The notes beneath the pieces were generated by a model. The model did not search any database, was not told the DNA's origin, and saw only the letters and a list, made by a program, of their open reading frames with translations. From contig QPFY01000001.1 in the NCBI GenBank assembly GCA_003665825.1, forward strand, positions 55,001 through 119,000: DNA of 64,000 nt, written 5' to 3'. This stretch comes from Microbotryum silenes-acaulis. Lineage: Eukaryota > Basidiomycota > Microbotryomycetes > Microbotryales > Microbotryaceae. Shown here piece after piece: positions 1 through 11,363 of this stretch. Position 1 is the first letter of the stretch; every line of letters starts with the position of its first letter. A program made the translations under genes and the position numbers.

Positions 1-105
1 GCCATTCCGCGCGCCCAATGAGGCATTGAGCGCGCCTAATAGGCTATTGCGCGCGTCAAATCAGCTATTGCCTGTGCCTAATATAACATTCCCCCCACCC
101 TAATC
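1..105. repeat. degenerate ~21-bp tandem repeat at left edge
   Basis: About five imperfect copies of a unit reading roughly GCTATTGCGCGCGCCTAATAG follow each other and become more degenerate to the right. The array touches the window edge, so its full length is unknown. It carries no open frame. I infer a decayed minisatellite; its role is unknown. Confidence 0.55.
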
Positions 106-1531
106 GTTCCCCTTACCGCCGCGCACCGAGCTTGAATGGGTCCTGCGGATACTGGGATACTACATGATTACAAACACAATCGACTACAAACGCAATTGAA
201 TCCTTCCAAATCAAACGATCGCGGTGAGCCCAGTGTAGATAGTGGCTGGTTCAAAGTCGATCGCAATCGGTCGAGGTGGGTCAAAATCGCTCCGAGTTGA
301 CCTGACCAAGCCACTTTCGAATCGGAACTCGGGTGCAAGGTCCAGAAGCGACGGGGACGGAGCGGTGTGCTTTCGTGTACATCGAACGATAGATTAAAGG
401 CTTGGTGGCACCCTTGCAGCCGGTATCCGCTTTGACAGAACCGAATCCGTGCCTAACTCGCGCTGCCCAGAGGTCGTCCAAGGCGCGCTGCCTCGGTTCA
501 ATCAAAACCAAGTCCCATCCGGTCGGGTCACCACGCGACCGGATTGTTAGAGTCTTGTGAACATGCCCATCAGGTGAGACCGAGTGCCCGACCGCCGCGC
601 ATTGCGTTCGGGTCCGATGCGGGCCTGGAGGAGCGGACCGTCGACAGGGGAAGGAGAGAGGAAGCCAACCCCTGTCCTCTGCGCACGCCGACGGTTCCTA
701 CCTACCTAACACTCCCGATACCGATCCCGATCCTACAAGCTGGGGGACTCATACGAGAGAAGTACCGGTGCAACTGCACCCACTGGTCATCAACTCGACC
801 GATCCGCATCTCGAATCGGCGCATTGCCAGGCCGGGCTCCGTCCGTCCGGCGCCAACAGTCTCGGGTCGAGTGCTTGCCACCTCATACCTTGGCTACTCC
901 AACCGTTACGACGAGTCTTTCGGCCTCGTCAACGTCCCAAAACACCTGCCCGTGGTACAACTCAACCGACCTGAACCGTCCCCTCCCTCCTGCCTCTTGC
1001 CTATCCCACAACCTTCCTCCCTCACCCACCGCAAAAAAAAACTCAACCTACCTCCGATCCTCTGTCTTCCGGACAGAAGACCCGACCCAAAAAAAACCTG
1101 CGGCAGCACAGTGTTCTCGACTGGTCACCCACGTCAATACTCTCTGGCCCCTGCGATGCTTGTCTGCGCGGATCGGACGAGACGCGGAACGTTCATCGCG
1201 GTATGGCCGCAGATGCTTCCTCCCTCCTCCCTCTCACTACATATACTCAATCTCTCAGAAATCCCCCAAAAATCCTGTCAAGTTAGACCCTTCAAGTCAG
1301 ACACTGTATCTCCCGTGTGAACCATGAACAATCTTCTTTCTTTCTTTCAGCCCACCGACGTACAGTTCCACTCAATAAAACTACCTTGAACTCGTGTCAC
1401 CAGCTCCCGGTGGATTTTCGTTCGCCAACGGGCTGGCAGTCTCGTGTCGCAATCTGACCAAGCCAGACTTGACACAACGAAACTTGCATTGATAAGGATA
1501 CAACATAACTTCTATTCACTCCACTCAATCC
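106..1531. other. intergenic, no supported gene
   Basis: Open frames here overlap in several phases and none shows a recognisable domain or a consistent exon chain. Positions 960-1110 and 1205-1300 are pyrimidine-rich, like a fungal promoter or 5' leader. The region right of 1331 is the 3' flank of the minus-strand gene that ends at 1532. Confidence 0.4.
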
Positions 1532-3350
1532 TCAAACATCGACACTGGTCAGGGTGAAGCCTCGCGCATTCTCCCTCGCCCACTCTTGCAACATGCATCG
1601 CATGAACGCGACGGTGTGAACGACCATCATGGGTTTGCCCAGCTCGACCGGCCAAGCGAAGACCCACGTATGCAGACCGCCTTCTTCGCCTTCCTCTCTT
1701 ACCCGGGGCTGCGGCCATACGAACGTTCCGGGATCGATCCAAATGCTCGATTGCAAGCACAATTCCAGAGTGGACGGGAGTGATCTCGCCAGCGCATCCG
1801 GCGAAAAGTGGGCGGCGGCCTCGTCCCACAAGCGTTGATATCGAAACAACTCCGAGCCGGCTTTGACGAACAGTTTGAGCACCTCGATCGAGGACCCAGC
1901 AGGGGCCGGCGCCGAACCACTCCCAACCATGGCAGGTGGCGAAGCGGCGGAGGCGGGGGACTGCGAATCCTGCGAAGCGCCGGACGCAGGCGGCGGCCCC
2001 GGTCGCGGGGGAAGCGACGGGGGTGGTGGCGGTAGATTCGATCTTGGGGGCACTATACCTGACGAGGAAGCGACAGGGAGCTTGGTAGAGCTCGATGTCA
2101 ATGTCGATGCAGCGGCACCGGATGCGAGCAGCTGGGCCCCGCGATGGTTGAGTTGCTTCTGTTCGTACATCGCTAGCGTGTACACGGCGATCGATTCCAT
2201 TCGAGTACTTCGAGAACAAGCGCAAGTAAAGCATATTGCGATGTCAGATATCACGCTGCGCACTCGCATAGCGCCGACTGTCGACTGAAACTCACCATAT
2301 GCCCTCCAAGAGTCCCAGTTTGGCCTTTTCCGCCGCTCGCTTGACGTAGGCGACGAGCCCGAAGATGGTTTGCCAGTTTTGTGCAATGCACGTTTTTGCC
2401 GCTTGATCGTCGCACCAAAAGGCGAACACGTACAGCAGAATCGCGTCGGTTTGGTACGCGAGCGCAACGGCGTGGTTGGCTGTCGATTCCCGTGCGAGTT
2501 TGTCGCCCGTGTGCTTGAGCTCGCGACCGGTGGCGCGAAACCTGCAGTAAGGGTAACACGGAAAAGAAAGGTTCAGTCGCGTTCCATCCTGGCTACGTGT
2601 GACAAGGAGTGACGCACTGGGCGGCCATCTTCCGGAGTCGGTCCTTGCTAAAATTCTTTGTCCAGTCCTCGGAACCGACCTTGGGCTCGTCGTGGGTGAC
2701 TGGCGGCCTTACACCTGACATCCGCGCATCGCCCTTCTCCACATCCCGTATGAGGCCATTGGTGCCTTCAAGTGATGTGCGTGAGGGTCGTCGAGCTCGA
2801 TCCGCGGTGGGTGGTGGGGGTGGTGGGGGTAGGGCTGAGTGCGAGGGTGGCGCCGAAGGAGAGAGCCGAGCACGTCTGACGTGTACAAGCAAGCAAGGAA
2901 AGTCAGTTCTCTGTAGCGAGGCTGCTTTTCATCGAAATAATACGCTCAACTGACTTGGATGGGATCGTGCCGTGGGTATGGAGCAGATCCGAGTAGTGTG
3001 AGGGTTCAAAGCCCAGCCCGATCGGCGGTGGCGGCGGAGGGGCTCGTGCGCAGGCGGTCCACGTCGCTCTGGCCGTCGCGGATGACGAGGCCGAGACAAA
3101 GGACGAGGCTGGGGCTTCAAGAACCGTGCTCTGACGAGGCGACGGCGGAGGCGAGGGCAAACTGGGCGACAGCAGCCTGTGCACCGAGTCGAGTAACTAC
3201 GGACGCGAGAGAGAGAGACATGAGAAATGATGAGGACAGAGAGGCGTCGACAGCGAGGTCAGTCTGGGTGAAACAAAGCCGCAACCTCCTGGCCAGTGTT
3301 ACGCGGCGCCGGACACTCACGTACAACTTCTCGAGCGTGTCATCGTCCAT
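1532..3350 (-). CDS. protein with possible AF4/FMR2-type C-terminal homology domain
   Basis: Five exons (3350-3321, 3196-2955, 2875-2618, 2541-2296, 2207-1532) join in phase to give 483 aa. The start ATG is preceded by an in-frame TAA four codons upstream-side (TAA GAC GAC ATG), which fixes it. The N-terminal half is Pro/Ser-rich and disordered. It is followed by a charged segment (DWTKNFSKDRLRKMAAQ), then helices with ALAYQTDAILLYVFAFW, a second helix around MESIAVYTLAMYEQ, a Pro-rich insert, and a final helical part with LFRYQRLWDEAAAHF. The order of helix, long insert and helix resembles the C-terminal homology domain of animal AF4/FMR2 super-elongation-complex scaffolds. That is inference from pattern only. 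It could equally be a fungus-specific helical protein. The exon structure is well supported; the function is not. Confidence 0.55.
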
Positions 3351-4200
3351 GTCGTCTTAGACTTGGCCCAGATTCGCGACGTGGTGCTGCCACAGCGCCG
3401 GTCCACGCAGCCCACCGCGCTCTGAGTGAGGTTGCCGCCAACAACGCGGTCGCGCGTCCGCGGGTGTGAGTGAGGTGGGAAAGACGCGCGAGACCACGGC
3501 GCGTGGTTTAGAGCGCGAGCGCCTAATTGCATTAGCTCTTTCAATGGCTCAGACCTTACATTCCGCTAACTGACAATGTGTTTCGGTAATGGGTCCAAGC
3601 TCACCAGCCAAAGTTTTGACGGGATACCCCGTCAAAACCACGACGAATCGTGTCTTCAATCGCATCTCACAAGCTCACCACGCACATTTGGCCATCACCA
3701 AGAGAACCATATACACTTGAGTACACAAACAACATGTTCAGCACCCAAGAATGGCTCGAAAGCGACCTGGTGAGGGTCTGTGAAGTTGGCCCACGTTTCA
3801 GGCCCACGTTCCCAGGCCCGACAGGGCGCGGGTTCTCCCGCGAGTGCTCGCGAGCTCTCGCGAGGGCTGCGAGCGCAGGCGCGGCGAACCCAGCTGCCGG
3901 AGTGCTACCGGCGAGCCATGATACCGTCATCAAAGTTTGCTCACCAGTGGATCCCATCTCATTGAGAGCTACAGCACGCTCCCACTGTAGTTTCAAAAAG
4001 CAGCATTGCTCTCTCTTCAAATACTGTTTACAACACGTCACTTCAATCATCGTCTACAACAACATTAACGCTCGGCGGCCGTCCCCAAGTTTTGACATCG
4101 GCCGAGTGCGAGGACTAGTAGGCGTACGACGTCATCTCAGGCCATTCTAGTCGCAACACTTACAATCCTCCAGCTGTGACAGATAATGAACCATCACGTC
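3351..4200. other. intergenic, promoter of the 1532-3350 gene
   Basis: Holds the upstream region of the minus gene starting at 3350 and the 3' flank of the gene ending at 4201. A perfect 11-bp inverted repeat lies at 3613-3638. A CG-rich cluster of CTCGCGAG-type palindromes lies at 3835-3865. No gene seen. Confidence 0.5.
3613..3638. repeat. perfect 11-bp inverted repeat, 4-nt loop
   Basis: The arm GTTTTGACGGG (3613-3623) is followed by a 4-nt loop and the exact reverse complement CCCGTCAAAAC (3628-3638). It lies about 260 nt upstream of the minus-strand start at 3350, so it could be a dyad binding site. Function is unknown. Confidence 0.6.
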
Positions 4201-7200
4201 TCATGAGGTAAAAGAGTCGCCGTCGAGGTCGAGACCATTCCAAGCGTCTGCCGAACGCCCCGCCGCAACCTTGCTCGCGAACTCTTGGCTAGTGAAGAAC
4301 ACGACCGAGTACCTCGAGCCACTGAAAGGAAAACTCGAATGAATAAGTCGGCTGGATTGAAAGTGCACTGCCAGCCCGTCCCCGCATTCAATGATCAGGC
4401 CCAGCTCGTGAAAGCAAAGTTCACCTCGCGCGAATGGCTTGCCGTCGAACGAGCCGCCGACAAACAGGGAGCACATCGCTCTCGAGACGTCGGGATCGAT
4501 GTGACCTCCCATGACGCTCTCCCAGTTGATAGCCACGTTTGTCTGGAATCTCGGCACATTGTCGAGGTTCGCTCGGGCCAGAGCCTGTGTTGTTTCGAGC
4601 GTTGCGTGCGCTTCGGGACTCGTCGCTTTGAGCTAGGTCGATGCAGCACCAGGTCCATTGAGTCAACACCACAGCATACGCTTGCGTTCAGGAATACTGC
4701 GAAACTGTGGCTCACCGAATCGTCAAGATACGAGATGACGGGATGAAGCGCAGCAAGGACGGCGCCGCCCACTGGCCCGAGGTCCTTCGCCGATTTGATG
4801 ACGTACGGCGCCTTGGCGTATCGGAGCTGCAATCCAATCATACACGACGCTTGTGCTTGCTCCCCTCTCTCGAGACGGAGCTCACGCTCCATCCTCATTG
4901 GGCCCGGCGGAAAGAAAAGGTCGTCGCGGATTGAGCTCTCGACCGAGCGCTTGACGGCTTCGGGGAAGACCTTGGCAGGGTGTAGGACAATCAGGGGCTC
5001 CTTTGGGTTGAGTGGATCTCGGATGATTGCTCCGTACCTTCGCCAGCGATGAGTCCGACGTCGTCAGCAAACAACAGGAAAGCGTCGTGTTAAACACTGC
5101 TCGAGGCGGTGCGGACTCACTGCTCGATGAATTCTCTCTTGATGCGAAATTTCTTGCCGCCCGAGCGTCCCAACCTCCCGTGCATCGCCTCAAAGTCTCT
5201 GAGGGTGGAGATATCCTCGATGTTGCCCATTGCTTCCTCTTCAGCAAGCAACAGCCGTAACCGATCTTGTCCTCGTCGCAAAGTCTCGCCATCAATGTCG
5301 ATGTCAAGGCGCGAAGCGGACGGGAGTGATGCACGGTGTTGGGGGCCGCGCGATTCCAGCTCGGCAGCTTTCGAGTCCGTCTCCCAGTCCCCGGCGGGCG
5401 CGCCCAGCGCCATGCAGACCTGGCGGAGTGCACCTCGTTTACTGGATGGCCCTAAGGGGGTATCAGTGCATTGCAATGCTTCAATGTTGAGAGATTCGCA
5501 GAGCGTGTCCGGGTCCGCATCGTCGAGCCTTCGCACGCAGTCCATGGCCGCGTCGATCGACGCAAAGTGGTCGAAAGGTGCGCTCGAGATAGCTCCATCA
5601 ACAAGGCCTTGTGAAAATTGAAGGAAATCTTGTCGACTTTTGCTATTGGTAAGGGTGGTGCTGCTGCGACGACCGACAAGTTGGTCAGATGGGTGCAGCA
5701 ACGCCGGGAACGGAGCAAAACCTTGGCATGATGGCTCACGCGGTACCATTGTTTCTCGTCTCATTCGCACCTGAACTGGTCGACAAGAGCTGCATGCCCA
5801 GGTCGGTTGCTTCAATTCTTGGCAGAGGGGCGTCGTCGGTGGTCTCGTTCACAAGTGGGACCACTCCCAATCCCCTCGGTTTTCCAAGGCACCGAGCCGC
5901 GTCGGCCAAGCTCATTGCGATCTTCTCCGTTTGAAGCGAGGAAAACAAGACATCCGCGTTGCTGATGTGCCTCTTGGCGGCCCAGTGGCCCGACAGGCAA
6001 GAACCTCCGACACTGTAGATTGTTGGTTGGCTCTTCCACTTCCCGTAGCTGTCGTCAGAGAGGAGTACGTCTTCGCCTTGCCACGTGACGGGGATCGGCG
6101 GAGCGAGGGTCCGAAGAGTCAAGACCGTGGCCTGAAGATATCGCAGCCCGTTCTGCAAATATGCATCTACAGCGATCGGTGGGTAGGCGACCTCGAGTTA
6201 GTCGACAAAAGAACCGCTAACTAAAGCACCGATGTATAACATACAATCGGTGGACCACTTCTTCGTCGCGGCGTTCCCCGCTCGGCCATTCTTTGGAGGA
6301 GTCGAGCCGGCGAGCAGTCCTTCCATTGCGGATCCTAGGCTGATCGTGTTGTCGATCGTGAATCCGTCTGTCACAAAAAACAAAACAAGAGCAACGTAGG
6401 GACAGCCTGTGCGTGAATGAGGGAGAGGGAAGGGGTGCGTCGCGAAGGAGGTGTCAGAAACGGGATAGGGCAACATGTGTGGTGAGACCGAAGAGACTTG
6501 CCGAAAGCCCACGCGACGGCGAAGGCGGCACCGCGTTTGCAGATGGCCTCGAACCCACTCTCTGTCATCGAGTTCGCCAGAGACGGTTCGATCTTCCGTA
6601 GGTAGCCCCAGACCCTTTTGGAAGTCATCTTGAGTCTGTGGAGGGCCCCTCGAAGCACACGGTCGCGGTCAGATTTCGGATGGCGTGCTGCAAACCTTGA
6701 AGGATGAGCACCAGACAAACCGAGTGATCACTTGCACCAGCCGCATCCCCTCGAGACATCGTTGATACCGGATACTCATCTCCCTGTCTTGCAATGAGTG
6801 CACGCGTCTGCACAGGCGGATCAACTCGGATTTGGCTGCTTGCTCCCGGTCTATCCACGCATCCAAGGAAGGCCGCCCTCCACTCTCCCCTGCTTGGCCG
6901 CCGACACTCGTCAAGTCGTCGTCACGAGCCGCCGAGAACTGTTCAAGCCTCGACGGATTGATGACGTCGCACACAAAGCTGCCGAATTTGTTTTGGAACG
7001 CTGGATCGCCGAATGAATGAAGTGCGCGTGCGAGTTGCTCGCCAGGAGTCGCTGGCGAAATGTTGGCGATCGTTTCGAGTTGCGCAACCGCTCTCCAGTC
7101 CACTCGACCTGATGATGTACCGGGTTGGCCCAGCGCTCGAGGTAACTTGCTTGTCTCCACGGTCGACCCCCGGTAGCGTGCCAAGGGTGACGTCATGTTC

Positions 7201-7798
7201 GTAGTATCCGCGGTGATCATCCGAGGTCTCTTGCGAGCATAATTGCCATCGCTCGACCGGGGCGACTTGCTGGCCGTCGTCGATCGACTCCGAGGAGGGG
7301 TCCAGAGTTGTGCGCTCGCGCCTGACGACGACGAGTTCGTTTCCAGGTCGCTATCGTCGTCGTCATCATCGGAAGACAATCGCGATCGCTTGATCTGCGG
7401 CACCGTGGCAGCCGGAATACGGACGACCAATCGTGTTGGCGTGGGGCCGGCCGTCACGGAAATGGAAGGGCGAGGAGGGGCGGAGGCGGAGGGGATGGTG
7501 GTGGTGAAGGGCGCTGTTACTGTCGCTGCTGTGGCTGGGACACAGTCTCATACGTCAGCATAGTGAACTCAGCCGGGAGTAGAACCCGATATTTCAGGAT
7601 GAACACACGTTCCAGTGCCTTGAGGATGATGTGGAAGCGATGCAACGCCTGCCAGAATGTCGAGGGGAGCTTCTGATGCGGCAGTGCGGCGAGGCGCGCG
7701 TGCAACGCGTCGAAACTGACGCAGGCGTCCTTGACGGTACCACTGGCATACAACACAAGTCCACTTGGGCGAGCTTTCATCTCGGCACCATGTTTCAT
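4201..7798 (-). CDS. probable TET/JBP-like 2-oxoglutarate Fe(II) dioxygenase, large N-terminal extension
   Basis: Eight exons (7798-7609, 7534-6721, 6635-6502, 6367-6230, 6166-5771, 5721-5121, 5037-4716, 4632-4201) join in phase to 1008 aa. The last ~110 residues carry the signature of a double-stranded beta-helix dioxygenase: an HID iron motif in VMGGHIDPDV, a second His about 53 residues on in SSRLIHSS, and an Arg for the co-substrate in GSRYSVVFFT. Between them sits GGSFDG...GELCFHELGL, as in basidiomycete TET/JBP domains. The first ~750 residues contain an acidic Ser/Asp stretch, NLS-like basic patches (RKRPR) and helices I cannot place. A short N-terminal segment is faintly like Cdt1. 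Family knowledge suggests oxidation of 5-methylcytosine or a related nucleic-acid base in the nucleus; the substrate is inferred. The intron at 6368-6501 uses a GC donor. A fusion of two genes cannot be excluded. Confidence 0.6.
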
Positions 7799-8023
7799 GA
7801 CGGGTTGTTGATGGCAAGAGTCCTCAGAACGACGGGGATGAGAGGTGGGAGTCAGGAGGGGAAGCGCTCTCGGCACGTGGTCGATCCTTTGTCATAGGCT
7901 AAATTGTGATCGGCGCGTGGTCGAATCACCAGGTCTGAGGGAGGCATGCTGGCGACATCGTGACACTGACCTTCATTCTCGGCTCCAATGTCTCAGTTCA
8001 TTTGGTCGGTCGACAAGTGCGAA

Positions 8024-8113
8024 ACTTACTGCAAACTTGGGACTCAGCATTGCACTCATCGACTATGTACCGAGTCCAGTAGTGCAATGCTGAGTCCCAA
8101 GTTTGCAGTGAGT
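8024..8113. repeat. 33-bp foldback, 24-nt loop
   Basis: The left arm 8024-8056 and right arm 8081-8113 are reverse complements over 33 bp with one mismatch. They flank a 24-nt loop. The arms contain ACTTGGGACTCAGCATTGCA. As RNA this would form a near-perfect hairpin. It could be a miniature foldback transposon, a hairpin small-RNA source, or an inverted-duplication scar. I saw no target-site duplication. Confidence 0.8.
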
Positions 8114-8133
8114 CCAAGTTCAGCCATGCTGCC

Positions 8134-8154
8134 TATTATTATTATTATTATTAT
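8134..8154. repeat. (ATT)n microsatellite
   Basis: Seven consecutive TAT/ATT triplets without interruption, just right of the foldback. Confidence 0.9.
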
Positions 8155-8274
8155 GTATACTATAAGCCGGAGCAAAGAGACCGTCCAGCGGACCCAATGG
8201 ACTCAAACTGGTATAAGCTTCACTTCTCTACGAATTGTTACAACTGCCCCTGTTCGCCATCAAAGCGTGAGGCG

Positions 8275-9540
8275 TCATCTGTGCTTAGGCACCCAAACTC
8301 CAAGGAAGTCACCTTTGGCGGAGACGGTGGTGGACCGGCCGTCTGCAGTCGAGAAGATTTCGATCTGACGGTCGGGCGTCGACGCACGATGCGCGGCCGG
8401 CTCCGCTGCCAACTCCTCTTCTTCCACCGGTTCAGTATCGTCGTCATCTTCTTCGCCTTTGATGAGACTCAACTTTTTGGCGGGATCCAAAGTGCCAAAT
8501 AGTCAGTGGCGGTGAAGTTACAAGATTCGGTCCGAAATCACTGGGATCGCGGTCGCAACCTACATGGCGATTGGGGGCCGGAGCAGCGGCTTGAGATGCG
8601 GGGGCTCGGAGGGCTTGTGGTGGCGTTCCGATCTTGATCACCGGCTGAAAAGAGGTGCTGTCCATCATATCAGAGATTGTAAGGGGTACAATGGTGGAGG
8701 ATCAGGGAAAAGTACAGACTTACAAAAATAAGCATCTGCCTATCCATGATGGTGAGGAGGGGCGTGTCGACAGCTCGGCACGAGTGCGTTGCGCAAAGAC
8801 GAGTACACCTCCATTCGACCCCAGGCGACGGTGCGGTAGGCACTTGAAATTGAAGCCTAAAGGGGCAAGCGGCACCGATAGCACAGCAGAAAGTAACAGA
8901 ACCTTTCTGGGTCCTGAACGCGCGGAGAAAGCGGCCTTCACGGCGGGCGCACGAGCGGAGCGAACCTTCGAGACGGGTAAGGTCGGTTGGGCCAAACAGC
9001 TCGCTGCCGACGTCAATATACCCGCGGTTCAGGTACGTCTGGGATGAGAATACCAATACCGGTTGATGAGTGCACTCTTTACCAATATCGAGCCTGTTGC
9101 ACCGTCAAGTTCGACTCGCTGCTCCCACACGCAAGACTGACCTCCAAATCCACGGGTTCCTCCCTGTGACCGTGAGCTAGGACTTTCTTGGGGTTTGCCT
9201 TCGACTTGGGGCGGCTGCCTTTGCGGCCTCTGCCGACCGCGCCACTTTTTTCCTGCAGTCTCACAATGGCGGCGGTTCGGAAAAGTGGGACGCGATCCAC
9301 AACCCACTTTTGGGGTGATGGTTGTCTTACTTGCGCAAGAACGACGTGCTTGCAGCCCGGAATGTTGGCCATGATCGTAATGCTCGGTAGCTGGCCGTTT
9401 TCTCCGGGGCGCGTGGTGGAAGTGAACGACGGCGAGAGGTTTGCTTCAAGTAAAGAAAGGTGAAAGAGGAGGCTCAGATCCTCGATCGAATGCCAGCGAG
9501 AGTTGGCAGCGGGCCATTTCTGCGCGGTCAAGACGGGCAT
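8275..9540 (-). CDS. protein with FAR1/Mutator-transposase-like zinc-finger pattern
   Basis: Five exons (9540-9331, 9252-9142, 9038-8724, 8644-8564, 8472-8275), all joined in phase 0, give 304 aa. Exon 2 encodes a basic, NLS-like stretch (GRGRKGSRPKSKANPKK). Exon 3 holds the core: SVTFCCAIGAACPFRLQF, then a gap, then EWRCTRLCATHSC. The CPFRL...W....HSC spacing resembles the FAR1/WRKY-GCM1-type finger found at the N terminus of Mutator-like transposases and of factors domesticated from them. The tail is Ala/Pro-rich, then strongly acidic (GEEDDDDTEPVEEEE). No transposase catalytic domain follows, so this would be a stand-alone DNA-binding protein. An ATG at 9603 would add 21 residues; I prefer 9540 but the start is uncertain. 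Family assignment is inference. Confidence 0.55.
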
Positions 9541-10205
9541 GTTGGACGAGAAGGCGGTGTGTTGGACGAAAACAGTCTCAGCTCTGGCAGTTCGAACGAG
9601 CAAACACGCGGCGCCTACACGAAGCGCTTGTAAACAGGGGACGAGCGGAGTCAGAAACGGGTCAGCACAGGTGGCCCTGGGGACGGTGGGTTGGACCGAC
9701 TTGTTGAGCAGTGCAACAAGGTCTACTCACACCAAAGTCGACTGAGGGCTCTAAAAGCTCGATGTGGGTAGAGGGTGAACCGCCAAAGCGGTTTATCGAC
9801 GACGAGTGGGCATGGTAAAGGTCAGTGGGGCGGGGGCGCGACGGTGACGTGTCCGGCTAATTTCACTAGCCCCTATTGTTTCATCGTCAAACAGAACGGG
9901 CTATCAGTCCCAACGTTGACCCATAGCCGAGAGAAGTGGAGGAGAAGTGACAGAAGCTATATCATGCATCACTCGGGTCGGACCTTGTGTGTAGCCGATA
10001 GCTCACACTACTCTCGAGTTCCTCTTTGGTTGATTTGCTAATTGCTGAGAACGAGAACGACGCGCGCGTAGCACCGCGTCCGACCGCGCCGCGCTTGCTC
10101 TCGGCCTCGCTTCCTTCCGCGCCGGCGCCGTCTCCCCTCCTCCGTCTTAGCGGTGGCATTCTTTTCTCTCTCCCTCTGCTTTAGATCAAACATCGCATCC
10201 TGACC
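9541..10205. other. divergent intergenic region
   Basis: Lies between the minus gene starting at 9540 and HIS3 starting at 10206, so it should hold both promoters. A pyrimidine-rich leader precedes the HIS3 ATG. I saw no consensus TGACTC (Gcn4-type) box. Confidence 0.4.
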
Positions 10206-11172
10206 ATGTCTAGAACAATACGAAGCGCTTCGATCTACCGCAAGACGAACGAGACCGACATCGCCATAACGCTCACGCTCGACATCGCGGTCGGCGCCGC
10301 GCAGGAGATCAACATCAGCACAGGCATCGGATTTCTTGACCATGTGAGCTTGCCATGCAGTAATCCCGCATACTATCGCTTCTGCACGCTGACGTCGATT
10401 CCGCCCTGCCTCATCTCTCGTCCCTCGTGCATCAACTCCCATCGCGATTGCGATCTGCTCCGTGTACCGTGACCACGGAGTGTGCCGCCGAGACGCCAGA
10501 TGTACCATGCGCTCGCCAAGCACTCCAAGATGTCGCTCACCCTCAAATGCAAAGGCGACCTGTGGATCGACGACCACCACACCGCCGAGGACAGTGCGCT
10601 CGCGCTCGGCGAGGCGTTCAAGCTCGCGCTCGGTGAACGCAAGGGGATTAGGAGGTACGGTACAGGATTCGCACCACTCGATGAGGTATGTCCAGCAGCT
10701 GGTGCTTCGTATCCACTCTCCACACTGACACAGCGGCGCACTACCTTTGCTGGACGACAGGCCCTAGCTCGAGCCGTGCTCGACATTTCGTCGCGGCCTT
10801 ACTTCTGCGGCGACCTTCAACTCAAGCGGGAAAAAATCGGGGACCTGTCATGCGAGATGATTCCGCACGTCTTCCAGTCATTTTCCCAAGGTGCAGGGGT
10901 GACGCTTCACGTGGATGTTATCAGAGGCGAGAACGATCACCACAAGTTGAGTTTGACGGGACAGGTGGAAGGCTGGTCTCTCCCGCCTCCACCTTTTCCA
11001 TGATCATTGTCTCTGCGCAAAACAAATGGGCAGCAAGCTGACAAAACACCTCAATCTAAACAAGCACAGAGCTGAATCCGCCTTCAAAGCTTTGGCGTTG
11101 GCGATCCGAGAAGCGATTCAAACCGATGGCTCCGACGATGTCCCCTCGACCAAGGGCGTTTTGGCGCTCTAA
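10206..11172 (+). CDS. HIS3: imidazoleglycerol-phosphate dehydratase
   Basis: Catalyses the sixth step of histidine synthesis, dehydration of imidazole glycerol phosphate to imidazole acetol phosphate, in the cytosol as a Mn-dependent 24-mer. Four exons (10206-10343, 10500-10685, 10761-10945, 11070-11172) give 203 aa, close to the usual single-domain fungal length. Both halves of the duplicated fold show their metal ligands: [16 protein letters not shown] across intron 1 and DDHHTAED in the first half, then PHVFQSF and [16 protein letters not shown] across intron 3 in the second. The N terminus ([18 protein letters not shown]) is typical. All domains are intact and no frameshift is seen. Confidence 0.97.
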
Positions 11173-11363
11173 AAATTCACCCTGTATTCACATTTACCCT
11201 AACATCTTGTATTGTAACTCTAGACAACTGGTGGCGAGCTACACACCGAATAAAGCTCCAAAAGACAAATCAACTCCAAGCCCCTCGGCGCAGCATCAGA
11301 AAGTACGAGAGAACGTTGGACCGCGCCCCGGCCACTCTAGACAGACTCTACCCTTTATCTAGC

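Larger units (their letters stand above)
7799..8274. other. intergenic with foldback and microsatellite
   Basis: Separates two minus-strand genes. It holds the 33-bp foldback (8024-8113) and an (ATT)n run at 8134-8154, and should contain the promoter of the dioxygenase gene. No open frame of note. Confidence 0.5.

Noticed and set aside
544..1327. Long overlapping plus-strand open frames
   Set aside because: They overlap in several phases, are Pro/Ser-biased by base composition, show no domain, and have no consistent exon chain.
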